From NCBI RefSeq assembly GCF_023343835.1, contig NC_064437.1:3238001-3302000 (forward strand): a stretch of 64,000 nucleotides of DNA. The letters are read 5' to 3'. The position numbers and the translations under genes were made by a program. Numbering within the stretch: the first letter of the stretch is position 1; the number at the start of each line of letters is the position of its first letter. Positions 47,901 to 63,100 of the stretch are shown here, one piece after another. The notes beneath the pieces were generated by a model. That model saw nothing but the letters and a program-made list of their open reading frames with translations. It had not been told where the DNA came from and did no database searches. The stretch comes from Lagopus muta (Eukaryota; Chordata; Aves; Galliformes; Phasianidae).

Positions 47901-48181
47901 TATATAGTGCCAATTTTTATATTTACAATATATCTTCAAGGCAAATATAAATCTTAAGTTGTGCTTGTAAATACATACTGTAGTTATTAAATCTACTTCT
48001 ATTGTGCTACCTTCTGGATACCACTGATCAAGTTAATCAAGCTAAGTTCTTGATAAATTCTGATGCTGAATTCACAGATGCCCACCACTGTAACATCATC
48101 TTTCACCAAATAGTTGAAGTGGAAGGTATAAAACATTTAAGGACACTTAAGCATGTAAGCTTCCCTCACTGTCTTTGTGGT
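44905..48181 (-). other. HOOK1: Putative 3' untranslated region of HOOK1
   Basis: AT-rich, non-coding sequence follows the HOOK1 stop codon on the - strand. Several reverse-strand AATAAA signals (TTTATT on +) occur; the most distal one I would consider is at 44931-44936. The true end is unknown, since nearer signals such as the one near 45198 could also be used. I see no conserved coding frame here. Confidence 0.45.
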
Positions 48182-51100
48182 TCAATCAGGTGTTGCACTT
48201 GGTACTTTAACAGGAAGATTCCTTCTAGTATTGGTGACATGGCGCTGTTGAGCTAGGAAGGATCGTCCTGGGCCATCCCTGCAGGCACCATCACTGCCAA
48301 GCAGTCTGGCTTCCATACCTAATTTCTGGAGTGTTAGGCTCTGCAAATGAGATAACATTTATTACACACAGCAAACAAAAGATTGGTCATCTTTCACACA
48401 CATAGTTAATATGCGTAAGTAATTGCTTTTACTATACTTCTAGGAGAACCTTGTAGTGCCATACAAGGTATGAACCAATGCAAAAGAAAATCAGATTCGT
48501 TCACCACAGAATATGTTAATTTTAGTTCATTGCAAAGTTGTTTCTTTATTAAGCATGCTATTTAACTTTGCTTTCATTGTTTGATTTTCCTTCCCAGCCT
48601 TCATGAAACTCTATACATTGTTTCAAATGAACACAAACTTTCTCTAGTCCTTTTCACAGCAATCTAAGATCTAACACTGCAACACTGCTGTAAGTATGGC
48701 TCTAACTTAATTTCACAAATGCCACGCTAAAGACTCTACAGATCTGAAGCAGGAGTCTGAAAGTCTTTGGAATCATGGCCTCTCTTTGCCTAGAGTTATG
48801 TGAGAAGTGGCTATTGAGCATTAAAGAATTTGGTTTGACAAATCCAGCTGGAAGCTTATGACAACTTATGACTGTTAAGATGGCAGTCATGACCTATGAC
48901 AAATTTTAAGTCTCCTGTTCCAAAGCCAAACAGAAAAGATTAAGTATAATAATTTTACCAAATAGTTGACTATTAAAACATTTTCCCTTTATATTACTAT
49001 TGGGAATGTTGATGCTTGGAATGTTGATTCCAAGTTACCTCAAGACTGGAAATTCTAGCTCATTTACTAACTAACTCATTAAACTTCGCATTCTTGCCTG
49101 CAGCCAGCATTAGAAAGTGCAAGAGAGTGATCTCACTTCAAACTCAGAGTCTCAGGCTGCTCTCCTCACCTTAGTTCAATGTTTTTAGGCATGAAGCCCT
49201 GCTAACCTGCAAGTTGGATATTTCAGACAAGTAGCTAAATTATTGCCTTTCTGTCCTAAGCACCAGTTCACAGTGAATATCCAAAAAAAAAAAAAAAAAA
49301 AAAAAGAATTTTTCAGTGCCACACTTTGCAACATGCACTTTTAAGATTTCTAAAACATTAACAAACGATCTTTTGACCCACCTTGTTGTACCATGCAGTT
49401 ACAATTAAATTTTCCTCATAATCACGTAACTTAGCAAGTTTGTATTCAGCCTGGAAAGAGAGATTGGAGAAGACAATCTCAAATAAGACACAGAAATTGT
49501 CTGCATAAATTTACTGCAGCTCAGTAAGAAAATAAGTTATGCAGAAGAAAACCTTAAGCATGCAAAATAACTAGAAGGTGTACAAATGTAAATAAAGTTG
49601 TTTCCTTAAACAACACAGAGATACCTGTGTATACCTGTGTATCTGAGACAGTGACTACCTCAAGAAGCAACTAACCTTTATATAGAAACTGCACTTCAAC
49701 TTAGAAACTTATTTTCAAACTGGAAAAATAAAGTGTGAAAGTGTATTGCAAAGTCTAGAAATAGTCTTGAAGTCTTTTTGCACTTTAAAGTGAAAGAGAC
49801 TTAAAGACAAGAACATAACTTGGCAGAATATTCTTGTCACATTACTGAATTTCTATTCTCTATGTACTTTTAATGACTAGTTTGTTCATATAAAAGAAAT
49901 TTGAGGCTACAACATTTGTTAAGCCAGACCTCTAGGCCTACTAACTCATAGTGATGAATTCTGTATTTGTCAAGTAACTCTTCTAACTTGTCCCATCAAT
50001 ATTGTTATGGAAATAAATGCAGCATTTCCCAGTTTCCCTTTGGCTTTGAACTGCTGCCAATGCTCCTTCCAGAGAAGCACAGGCAATGAAATTTTACTAA
50101 ATTAGCATGTTTTACTCCTCAGTACAGTTTCAAGCACTCCAGTTGATGAAACCACTGATACCATGGGTCTAATAAAACTGTCATTGCCCTAACACCTAGT
50201 TAGCCACACAAACTGAATTTCATTACCACCGAAAAAGATCAGACTCTGCAGCTCTGTACAAGTTACTGTGTGGCAGCAAAATCCTTACTCTTGTGCTGTA
50301 CTTCGTTAGCATATCTTAAAAGTTTTTAGAAATATTTCATATTTGTGTTTCAGACGTACAAGGAAAGACACTGCTAAAAATCTATAGGTTTAATAGTCTG
50401 TGCAGTTCCCAAATAAAAGGAGCATTGAAGGGTACTGGATCATGAGTAACTTCAGTGTCTAACATCCAAGACAGCAGAACACGCTAATTGAAGTTATTTT
50501 TAAGTATATATAGATTTTACCTCCAATGCTTCAATTTTTTTGTCTCTCTCTGTTATCTGTTTTCTAAGCAACATGATTTCAGCAGATGCTGGATTCAGCT
50601 TGGGATCCAAGGTTTTTATCACCTATAAAAGGCAAAACAAGTGCATTACATATCAGCTTTGCACCTCGTTTGCTCACAGGAGAAATACAAAAACAGACCG
50701 AGTACAAGTTGGTCAAGGAGGATGAGAACCAAGCTTTTGTTTTCTTAATCCAGTAGGAAATAGGATATTAAAAGTTACTGAAGATGACTAACGCATCTCA
50801 TTGTTCAGGCTGAACTATATATTCTCATACATTTCTGACTGGAATCAAGTAATCAAGGGCAGGAGAGGTTTGGGAACAGGACAAATCAATATAGTCAACA
50901 ATTTGTGTATCTTCAGAAATATGCCACTCACATTTCTTGCTTTCTCAAGGTACATTTTATATCTTTCTTCCATTGCTTTCATGTCTTCGTCTTTTTTTCG
51001 TAAAGCTGCTTCCAGCTCCCCAATCTTCTGGGCTATTTGTGGAAACCACGAACAGTGACAACCAAAACAAAGATAGACACGGTACTTAAGCCTCCTCCCT

Positions 51101-54100
51101 CCTCCTCCCCCCAAGTAACTTTTCAGCTGCTGTGCAGTTTCCTATCATAGGGTTCCATCTGACTCTGAATTCCCATTTATCATTCAACAAAAGTAACACC
51201 CCAACCAGCCTCAGCCTCTGTGTGCAAAACAAGTAAGCAAAAAAAACCAAACCACCAAAATAAAAAAAGCCCCAAGCGATTGTTTTTTCAATTGTTTCAC
51301 ATTTCAAATCTACACTCCAGAAGAAAGCCTTATCCAGACTGGTATCTCACAGTCCAGAGACTATGCAAACCATTTCAGAAGAAACAACATAGATCCACAG
51401 AGAGGAAAAAATAAACAGACAAAAAAAACCCGACTTACGGTTCTGACTAACATCAGGCTGTAGTTCTGCAAGAGCAGCCTCTTTCTTCTGTAACTCATCG
51501 TGAACTTCACTCAATTTTTCCCTACAAATGAAAGAATTAAGCTTAATTCTACACATGATTTCATGCACAGTTCTAAGATACAGCAGTTGCAAGTTAATTG
51601 TAGGAAATGTTTAAGCAACAGCTTTAAACTCTGGTGATGCTTTTGAGTTTAAATATTAGTATGCATTTTTGCACAGCAATACAAACAGTAACTGAGATTC
51701 AATGCAAAAATTACCTGAAGGTAGAAGCAAGAAAGAAAGTGAGCAGAAAAAAACCTCTCTAGCACCTCTTAAGCATAAACTCCATTTGCTGAAAGGGTGG
51801 ATACATTTCAGAATACTTAAACGCATTTTGAGTTGCGCAAGGGTTACGTTTATAAGTGTTACAGAATCAGAACAATTCAGTTACTGCTGGTGAAGAAGAG
51901 ATGGTTAAGTGGATACCACTGAAAAAGATTCTCAAGACCAGAGCACAATATTTAAAACAGGACTCTGAAAAAGCCACAAGACATCACTATGACGACTTGG
52001 GCAGTTTACACACTACAAGAATCAAATTATTTGGCATAATTAAGTTACTGTGGGTGCATGTGTGTTACTTACATATGTGCTGCCAATTTCTGCTTCAGGT
52101 TGCTAGACTACAAAGGAAAGTTAAAATTTAGTTAATTTCAGCATTTCACAATGTGCAATATTAAAAACAAACCTACAAGCGATCCTTGAAAACTGATCAC
52201 ATCTAAAAAAGCTAAGCAAGCTTTAGAACCTCCATTTTTTACTTATTCCCATAACTGCATTCATATTTTTTGTACCAAATAGATACCAACTCCAGTATCT
52301 TTCTTTCTTTAAAGTTATCCTTCTCATCACAGCACCACTTAGGCATAAAACTAGAGACTTACTGCAGTGAAGTAAAAGGCAGAGGAGTTACAGCTTCTTA
52401 AATGGGGAAGGAAAAAAAATAGAAAAAAAAAATGCATCTAGCTAGGATCCTACTTCCTTAGTATCAGTCAACACCAAACACACTGAAAAAGAAGAGGTAC
52501 ATCTAAACAGTATTTGATGCTGCACTGAAGGATTTTAAACAAGAACTGCTAAGCCATATTCATCAGGGTCAAGAAAGCTGAACTTTCACTTACTCCTTCT
52601 GTCTTAGAACCTTGCTCCTGTAAAGTCTTTTGCAGATCTTCAATCTGCTGTTGTAACTCTCCAATACGCTCCTTGTTTAGCCTTTAAAGTAGAAAAGCCA
52701 AGGAAAGACAGTTAATATCATCTAAACAGATCACAGTACAGTGAGTTTTTCTTCCTGCCTGGCTGATAATTTTGCAGAGGATTTACCCAGCAGGACATAA
52801 GCCACAAATAAACTCATTCCAAGTTATTTTAGTATGACTTGGGTTCTGGTGAAACAAACATCTGGCAGCTCTATTAAAAATTTTATAATGATTGAACTGA
52901 AACCATTTTAAGGTTTAAGTGAACTTAAACCTTAACTGCTCCTAAGTTATCATGTCCTACAAAACTGCTCTCAGCATTTGTTAACTGACAAAAAAATTCA
53001 AACCATATCCCAGCATCATTTGCTTGCAACGTTAGAAATCGAGTTAGAAAACCAAGGATCAGAGCTAAGAGTATTCTACAGACTACAGTCTCTTCACACC
53101 AATCCAGACTCAGAGCTGCTAAATTTTATGTCATATTTAAGATTTCCATCTAGCTTGTCGTTATCCCTTCCTGTTCATTTCACACTGGTGAAATTAAATG
53201 GGCAACTGGCTGCCAGCACAGTGCTATGCTACAGATACCACTCTGAAGGACCAGGAACCACATCTTGCTGTATTTTAGATACTGTTTTGCCCGTCACCTT
53301 TTTTCAGTTTCTAATTCATTTACTGTCCACTGCTTTTGCTCCAGCTGTTTCTGGAGCTCCGTAATACGTTCATTTTCTGATCCTTCCTGTTGCAGTAGAA
53401 GCATCTTATTTTCATGCTGAAGCTGAATAAACATTTCTCTGAAAAACAAAACAAAACAAAAAACAACACAAAAAAAACCTGAGAAGAAAAGAGTCACCAC
53501 TGATAGCACTGATTAAGAAAAAAGAAGAGAAAAAGTTCTTGTTCAACTTAAGTTGAACACAAGTTCTGAAGAATATAGATAGGGTAATAATTCAATTTTG
53601 GATGGAAAGGTAACTTAAAATTCAGAAACACCACAAAAGCATTTTCTTGAGATGAGCAAAGTTGTAAATTATGTAACTCCAAACTCAAATTATTTGTGTC
53701 TTTACGCTTCACTCTGCCAGACTTTCAAAGTAACCAGAGCTAGCAACTAGCTGTTCTATTTTAGCTGCTGCGTATTTTGTGTATTACATATGGAAAACTG
53801 TTATGTTTTTAAGAAAGAATGCAAATCTTTCAGTGTGGGGAAATAATTACTAACAACTACATGAAGGGGTCTATGTAAACATGAGGGATGCAAATCAAGA
53901 AGTGGGTGAAAAGGCCCTGAATCTGAGCTTTCATGGAGACAATTATGTTACGTCCCATCCACAAAAATCATAAAACAAACTCAACCTTTATGGCTTACCT
54001 ATATTCCACTGGCAGAAGCTCAGCAGCAAGATTATCGTGACTTTTAATACGAGATGCATCTGAAATTGCAGAAGTTCAGTTTAGCAAACACACAAAAATC

Positions 54101-57100
54101 ACTGATTATGAGAGAAAAGCCTCTGAAGATAAAGCAGTACCTGTTCGACTCAGATGATCCTGCTGCATCTGTGAGTACCGGAGCTCTTCGTTGGTCTCTT
54201 TTAATGCATCACACTGTACTATCAGTCTCTAAGCACACAAATTTGAGATGGAAGTAATTAATACTGCAATATTTTAAGCCCAAATAACATTAATAATGGG
54301 TAGTACTAACATAAGGGGTAGTACTAACTTTTTTTTATATATTTTTGTTTTACAGAGATATGTGCACACAGACTCACTGAACACATTCATTTTCATTAGC
54401 TGCTCAAATAAGCAGCTCACACTTACCTCTTTTTCTTTGACCAAAGCTTCATGTTTTTCTTCAAGTCGCTTCATTTCAAATGCTAACTTATCAGCTCTTT
54501 TAGATTCTTCAGACAGCTTGTGATGAAGCTCCTGGACCTTTTTATTAAGAGATTACATTTAGCATACAAATACACACGCGACATTAAGAATTATGTGAGA
54601 ACCTTCATCCTATCCTATGATCATAAGCATAAATTTTTCTCTTTAAAATGGATTTTTAATATAATGTTAAGAACATTATATACAAGTGGTGATCTCAGTA
54701 GCAGCTAAACAGTTTCTCACAAGATTACAAGTTACCTCAGTTAAAGTAAAGGAGAAAAACCTCCAAATAATGGATAACCAACCAATCAAGGAGGAAGCTA
54801 CAGTTAAGATTGTTAATATGCTTGTTTTCCTCTGTTTTTTAAAGGTGAAGAGCTCTAAGAGGTCTAAGGAGAGAATACAGGTTAAGTCCATGGCCTGTTA
54901 ATTTAATGTTGATGTTGTCAACCATAAGAGGTAACCACCATATTTGAATATTCAAGTCCATGATATTTTAGATTAAACTACTCATTATTATTTTTTTTTT
55001 CCAGTGAAACAAAAATGTTTTCATTTAGGTAAAAGTATCTGAAGAAAAAAAATAACATCTTTATTATAGGTGCAGCCCTACCTGTCTTTTGTAGGTTTCT
55101 AATTGGGCACGGGCTGCATTGGCTTTCCTCAGTTCATCTTCCAAACTGACTGTATTGTGCATGTACATCATGTTAGTTTCCTGCAGAGATTTGACTTGTC
55201 TTCGGAAGTCATTCAGATCCTGCAGCTTTTTACGATACACTTCAACAGTTGACTCCAGCTTACTTGCTTTGTCTGCTGTAGCTCTTAAAGGATAAACAGG
55301 AATTAGAAGACAGACTGTTCTTTCAAAGATTAAATAAATCAGATTCTTCTTACATGCACGTTCAAGCTATTTCCAAAGGAAGGTTCAACATACTTCAGAG
55401 CAGAGTTAAATCTTGAAGCTCTGTTTTTAACTGCAAACTTGCTCTTATGTGCAAAGATTGTTTATAAAGAGTGAAATCACCACAGGGCTCACATTGGACT
55501 AAGTCAATCGTGCCAGAAGTATGAGCAGACAGTAGTGTATCAAATATCTCTATGGAATCCTGCAGAGTGTAACTTAAATACACAACATCCTGTGCTGCAT
55601 AGTTACCTCAAAGTTCTGGTAAGTGGAAAAGACAAAAATGCAGATATCCTCACTAGAGGGATACTGTGAGAAAAACCATTAGCAGATATGATCAAGGATT
55701 GCCAGCTGACCATTAACAAAATTTAATATCTGTCTCATATCATTAGAAGCTAGTGCAAGGAAGTTACACGAGAAAATCTATTATTAAGATGTTATTATTT
55801 CTGATGTTATTTAAGAACCACTATAATATAAACACCTGAAATCATTTTTTTCCATGTTTTATTCCTATTATGGCCATTGATCCTGGCATGAAAAAAAACT
55901 AAGCATGGACTTTTTCCTGTGGTGACGTGGCATTCCCCAGCTTTCCCTTCTCTTTGTTGTAATAAAAATGCTGCAAGAGAGACTTGAGATAACACTTGAG
56001 GATAAGTACCAAACCATGGGGGAAAGCTGATAGATTGTTTTGTGATGGTGCTGCCCTGCTGTTACTCTTTCTCCTGGTAACTTCTTTCTGCATCAGTATG
56101 TTAAGAGGAGTTGCCGGCCCATTCAAATGTCTGATGTAACATGGCAACGAAGCAAGTAGGGACCAGTGGCTGGACCAGAATCCAGAGGTGACTGCTGCTT
56201 CATCTGCTTCAACACTGCTGGATGTGGAGGGCTGGGAAATACTAAGGGTACCCCCAACATTTATATGCTTGCACATGTAAGCCAGATAAGTGGTGTTTAT
56301 TGTAGGCCTTTATGACATTACAGTTGATGTAGTGGTTGAACCTGATTATCTTGAAGGTTCTTCCAACCTAAATGCTTCTATGATTTTCTGTTTTATAAAT
56401 AGTGGTATCAAGAAGTGAACCTAAATCTAACCTAGAATTCAGATACCAAAAGTTACGTCAAAGTTCTAGCTGCACATGTGCTTTCTGACATCAGAAAAGG
56501 CAGGCTCTTGCCAACACGAATGTCCCCCGTTAGTAAAATACATGTATGCATCCCTACAAAAATATCTTCATTCTTCCAGAGCCTAAGTTCCTTTCATCCC
56601 ACATGAGCAGCAATTTCTGTATTTATTTAATCCTTCTTTACAGAAGAACTCTAAGTTGCTGTTCTTATACAAACAAGAGAAGCTCTGCATGTAATTGCTC
56701 TTCATTTCAGCTTTAATTAAGAGCCCTTTTCCAACATGCCCTTTGTATCTTGTTTAGGCAAGAGTTATCCACAGATAGAAAAATTCTTAAGAAATACAAA
56801 GCTTTGAGGTTAGTCATTAAATCCTACTAATGTGGAGCAGAATTATATACCTAAGAATGTCATTTTCATCTTTCAAGGCTCTAGATTCTTCAGCCAAGGA
56901 GGTTAGTTCGTTGTTTCTATGTTGTAGTTCAATCAATTGTTTTTCTAGATCTTCACAATGGACACGATAATCATCTTTGGCAGCTTCAAGCCTACCACAA
57001 CAAAAACAGGAAGCCTGTTAAGAATATATTCATCACACATTTGGCTTATAATGTTCCACTTAGTACTAGAACTAATAAAATAGATTTTTAAAAAGGAAAC

Positions 57101-60100
57101 CTATTGATTTAAGAAGCCAAAAAATGGTACAGTAAGTACGAAGCATTTTAATGCCTATTTTTTAACCCACAATGGATTATATTACATATTGTAGATTATA
57201 TTCGTTATTATTTCAGGGAACCATATGAAAAATGAAAATGCTTTTTTTTTTTTTTTTAACATATGGATCACAAAGATTAACGTGTGAAAGGGCCATAAAA
57301 TAATGATTACAGAATAACAACTTGTTTTTCTTATTAAGGTTGAGGACTGCCTTTAATATAGATTATGTTAATACAGTAGTGAAGTACTACTGAATTTTAG
57401 CAAAAGAAATTAAGATGGAAAATCCTGAAAGACTATCAGAAATTCTCAGGATATATTTGACATGACAAGTAAGGCTTTTTTCAAAGAAAAATAAAATGGT
57501 TTCATACCTGAAGTTTTCTTCCTGCAGTTGTTCTAGCTGCAACTGCGCATGAAAATACTTTTTTGCTACCGCAGTATTTGGATCATCAAGAGAGTCATCT
57601 AATTGCTCCAGCCTGTCATTCAGAATCTCATTTTCTGACACCAAGCTGTTCTTTTCATCCTGAAGGGCAGCCACCTAGCACAGATAAAACAGCATCAACA
57701 CTGTAAGACCCGTCCAATTGGAAAGAACTAGAGCAAGACAGCAACATGTCACCAAATTAGTTTATGAGAAAGGCTGAGTGTTTAGAAACTTCAGAATGTA
57801 AATACATAGCATACAGATGTTTAGTGTTTGATAGTTGTGAAGCACTAAAGGAAAAGTATCTCTAAAAAAAGAAACTTTTGTAACTGAAACCATGGAAGAG
57901 GCGTATGATGCGATATGGAGAGAAACTGATTTTCAGTAGAAAAGATACAATGGGCACCATACAAAAACCGTAAAGTACTGGTGGAAAGGTACTCTCCATC
58001 TTGCTTGTCCTTAGCAATAAAAGCAGGATGGCACTGGCACACTCACACAGTACTGCCGTGCGCTCAGCAGTGAACGGCTGCGCAAGAAGCGGTTCCAAGC
58101 GCCAGAAGCTGGTAAGCACACACGCAAAAGAAAAAACCTGGACTGCTTCAGATAGAGCATGCATTTTTTGCAACAAGTTCGAAACTGAGTGTTCACAGCT
58201 AAGCAAATGAGAATACGGCACTGTACTGAAACAGTAGGTATATTAACAGCCATAAAATGGGGGAGGATTAAGAGGGTGGAACTTGTAAAGTTTTTCTAGT
58301 GAAAACTACTGTGTTAATTTTAACATCCTGTCAAACATAAGAGCATGTAGCACGTGTTAGTTAACTGGCATTTAAACAGGGACAATATGCTTTGTGGGTT
58401 ATGCTTTCCTGAATCATAAAGAAAACCTACCTTTCTTATATTCTTGGAATCTATCAAGGAAGATTGAGACCTTACAAGTGAATTTATTAAGAATTAGTTT
58501 AAATGAGAAGTGTCAATCATTATTATGGCTTCAATAAATAAGTTAAAAAGCATATCATGGTGACATTATTAGATAAAACATCATATACATATAACCTAAA
58601 CCATGCAATACTAAGTAACAGCATGTTTGTGATTGAAATTTAAAAGTTTATCTAACAGATCTAAGAAACAAAACTATTTTTCCTGTGGCACTTCATTAGA
58701 TGCTGGCTTTTTTAGGTCCAGCCTTTTTTAAGTACTGGATAACAACTTACTGTATACCTGCATGCAGAAACACCTGTGAGTAAACAGCATATCAGCCTTA
58801 CTCAGTGTAATATTTCCTGTCCAAGGTTCAGCCACTCCTTAGATCATAGAATGGCCTGGGTTGAAAAGGACCTCAAAGATCATATAGTTTCACCCCCCCC
58901 CCCCCCCCCCCCGCTATGTGCAGGTCACCAACCAGTAGATCAGGCTGCCCATAGCCACATCCAGCCTGGCCTTGAATGCCTCCAGGGATGGGGCATCCAC
59001 AGACTCCTTGGGCAACCTGTTCCAGTGCTTCACCACCCTCTGTGTGAAAAACTTCCTCCTCATATCCAACCTAAACCTCCCCTGTCTCAGTTTAAAACCA
59101 TTCCCCCTTGTCCTATCACTATCACCCTCTTATACAGTTGTACTCCCTCCTGTTTATACCTCCTTTCAAGTAATGGAAGGCCACAATGAGGTCTCCCTGG
59201 AGCCTTCTCTTCTCCAAGCTAAACAAGCCCAGTTTCCTCAACCTTTCTTCATCTCTAGAAGTGAGAACTTCTGAATAGTAAATACAATGCTTTCCGAAGT
59301 TTAACAACTGTAATCTGCAAATTCAATTGTCAGAGCAATTCTCTTGCACATTTAAAAGAAATTGTTTTCTCCTTCAGGGTTCTATTCACAAGAACTTTTA
59401 CATCTCTGCTTTTACCAAAAAGACTTACTATTGCTTCAGGAAAAAGAACTGAATTAATATTTTAAGTCCCCAAGAAGATCATCCTATCCTATCTACTAAC
59501 TGTATCTACAGTTAGTAACCAGAACTCCCTTCCTATGCAGACACAACTATTTCAGTCATTGCTGTCTGTAAGAAATCTAAAATTGGTCTCTGGAGTTATT
59601 TATTACTGAGGCTCATACAGCCAGTACAGCACTCTGGCTCCTACAAGAAGATGCCACACAAACGTTTGCTTTGTACAGGATCAAATACGAGATGAGCTGC
59701 TTTAGCACATAAGCCTCTTTCTATTCTCACACAGGAATCAGACTTAGGGCTAGCACTTGTCTAATTTTCTTTGGAAAAAAAATAAATAATAAAAATTCAA
59801 GTTCTCACTTATTGCTGTGAAATCAACAAATCCTTTCTCAAAACACTCAACTGCTATTACCACTAAAAACAGAGGTACATGTATTATCCTTGCAAGTTAA
59901 GCAAGGGGCTAAGCAAGCAATTAGATTCTTATTTCTATTTCTCAAAGTATTCTCCATGATCAAACTGTGTACAAGAAAGCTCAAATTTTTAGATAAATTT
60001 TATAATCTTGTATCAACTGCTTTTGAAAACCGCATAATTTTCCTTTGATTAAATCTAATGACTGATTAGTAAATGAATGGCATTTCTTTTTAATATAAAG

Positions 60101-63100
60101 TTCAAAGGACTAACAGCAGCAGTGATAAAAAGCTGTGGCATTTTTGTTTTGATGGCTGTTTGCTACTAGAGGTGAACATAAAGGTAACAATGAAACAACC
60201 TCTGGGTTAAGGGTTGACACAGGACCTCAGCTTACATTTCCATCAGCAAAGTCATTGTATACAGTGTAGAGAACGGTTGCTTCCCCCCTCCAAGAAAATA
60301 CAATTAAGAAATCTCATCAAAAGTTAAATGAATACAAAATTCAGTTTGACTTTCCTAATTTCTGCATCTTAACAACACCACTACTACACACTGAAGAAAT
60401 AAGCTGCTTACTATTTCTTACCTGTAAATCTAGCTCTTGACATCTTTGTGCCAACTCCTCTTTTTCTGCTATTGCTTCTTGAAGATCCTCCAAAGCTTTT
60501 TTAAGCTTTAAAAGAACAAAGACAGTCAAACACTTCTAGTCTCCGAAGTGTCTCAATTGCTTAAATAAATCATTTAAAGGACATTAGGCACTCACACAGA
60601 GTTAGAAACCTGCATCTACTGTTGGATCAGGACCTCAGTTCATTTAAACACAGTTCAAATGAGTACTGCCTGTATTAAGTGTTGAAACTCAAACATTCAA
60701 ATTCAATACAACTTATGCTAAAAGCAAAACAAGAACAAATAAAACCAGAGGTAACTGTATTGTCACAATTTCAAAGTCTATGCCTGTTAAATGCCTCCAG
60801 TTCTTTGGATCACATATGCTGATTAAGTAAGTTGTGAGACTCATACATGTGTATCAAATCTAAAAGTGGGATGCCTATCTTCCTTCTCTCAACATAAAAT
60901 TCATTGTCAATACAGCAATATCTTTTTAAATTCAAGCTTGCTCTGGGCAATCAAATACCTTCATCTCAGAAGAAAACAAAACATTTAGTCTGATACAGCT
61001 GAGTCTTGATGTACCCTTAGCTCTTCTTGCTACATAGATTTGTATTGGTAGGTTCTACACCACCAAGGAGGATTACCTAGCTTCCTTCACATATATTTTA
61101 AAGAAGCTTTATTAGCACAAGCCTTTTAATCCATTTCTTAGAACTGGCAATAAAAGAGAGCATTACCTTACTGTATAATAGCCTACATCAGGATGTTGTT
61201 CTACCTTTTTTGAACGGTTTAATGCCAGCTCTGACAGAACAGACATCAAGCAGTTTGTGCAGAGAGAAGAAAAAAAGATCTAACATATTTGTTGATTGTT
61301 TTGTTGTTGTTGGTTTTGTCTATTTTGTTTTGTTTTTAGAATTGGAGAGGAAGAGCAGTCCTCTTCATTTGAGGGAAGTCAAGATACCAGCATAATCTTC
61401 AGTCTGGAATTACAACAACTACAGAGTGTTAAGCACTCACCTGTTGTTCCATTTCACTTGGTGCATCACTTGCAGAAGAACCCATTGCTTCCTTGCTCAT
61501 GAGCTACAGAAAAAGGCCACGGGAAGAAAAAAAAAAAAAAAAAAAGGTTAAATAGGAGGTTAATATTCTGAAAATCCACTGTCTACTACTGCTGCATACC
61601 AGCTGTATTTTCTATCATGTCCTTGTTCCCCTCCAATACATAAAAACAGATTAATAATAATAAAAATATTCATTGTTGATACAGAATTTGAAGAAAATCT
61701 AGAGTAAGATGGCTGATCCTCCCCCCCCAACTGAAGCGCAAACAGTAACGTGTTACTTGATGAATATATTCCTCAGTCAAGTTAAAACAGCAGACCAGAA
61801 GATAGGGTTTCACCCCTCAAATTTAATAGTTATCATACTTCTTTGTGCCACTGTGAGCTAATTGCCATTAAAAGCAAACAATAGGAACGTTAACACAGCT
61901 TTCATTGATCTCTGATACAAAGATGCACATTGTTTGTCAGCAGTTAAAGGGCTTTACTGCTTACTCAGGAAGTACAGTATTACTTCTTGACCTCACTCAG
62001 TTTGATTAGTCACAAAACAACAAATGAGGTGTACGGAATGATTTCTGTAAATAGGATGGATTTTAAACCTATATAGATCATTTTAATCAGGAAATTTTAA
62101 AGTCTAATACTATCTCCATTGTTATCTTGATGGGGGTGCATTTACACATTAATTTTTCTTCCAATGTCAGTACTGCAGTTATTGACTACTTCCACATTTT
62201 GCTGAGCTTCAGTCCTGACCCTCAACAAATGTGACTATGCTCTGAGCTGGATCACTGAGATGATCCAACTAAGAACATAATAAGATGGCAGTGGGAGAGA
62301 ACCATGACAAAAATAGAAGGGACTCAGCTGGGAGTTTGTACATCAGGAGCTGTTGGAACAATGCAGCCCCACAGTTATGATCAGCAGTCTGGATACAAGA
62401 CTATAAACAGGGAAGAAATTTCAGATCCAGATTACAATCTAATCAGCAGTTGGCAACTAGATACGTTTCTTAACATTTCTAGATGCACCTCCACAGGTTG
62501 TGCATTTGGACATGGGACTAAAACCAAGACTATTTGGTTGGTGGCTATCATCTCCAAATAGTTACACAAATTTCTCAGCTGAGTGCACTAGGCTGGGAGT
62601 TACTTACTTCTTGAATGGCTGTCATGACAACATGTTGAACAGACTCTTCAAGGGTCATGATATTTTGTATGTGTTCTGTGGAAAGTAAGATTTGTAGTGA
62701 TTAATAACAATGTTCATCTTGATGCTTCGAACAACTTGACAACTTTTTAGAAAGACCCAGGAGAAACTGTTCTCTAAAGAGCTGCTCCTAAACAGGTAGT
62801 GCTCTTCTCACACAGAGCATTAGCACTAACCAACATCACCATAATCCAATTAAACAGTAAGGAATTATAAATTCCTAAGTGAACAAATTTTATCCTGTAT
62901 ACAACAGAGAAAGGAGATCAAGACACACATACTTCCACAGCACTTTTTCTAATACTCACCTATACAGATGCACATGAATACGTTTTTGCAAAAAGTCAAA
63001 ACCCTTGCAAGTGAATTAATCAAGTGTAACAAAAGACATTTACTGCTAGTATCTTCATTGCCAATGCAACCTGACAGCTTACTTCCTATGTGCTCTTTGA

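Noticed and set aside
57862-58253. Several 65-119 codon frames on the - strand in a HOOK1 intron
   Set aside because: No family resemblance, no splice sites joining them to HOOK1 in frame, and the HOOK1 protein is continuous without them.
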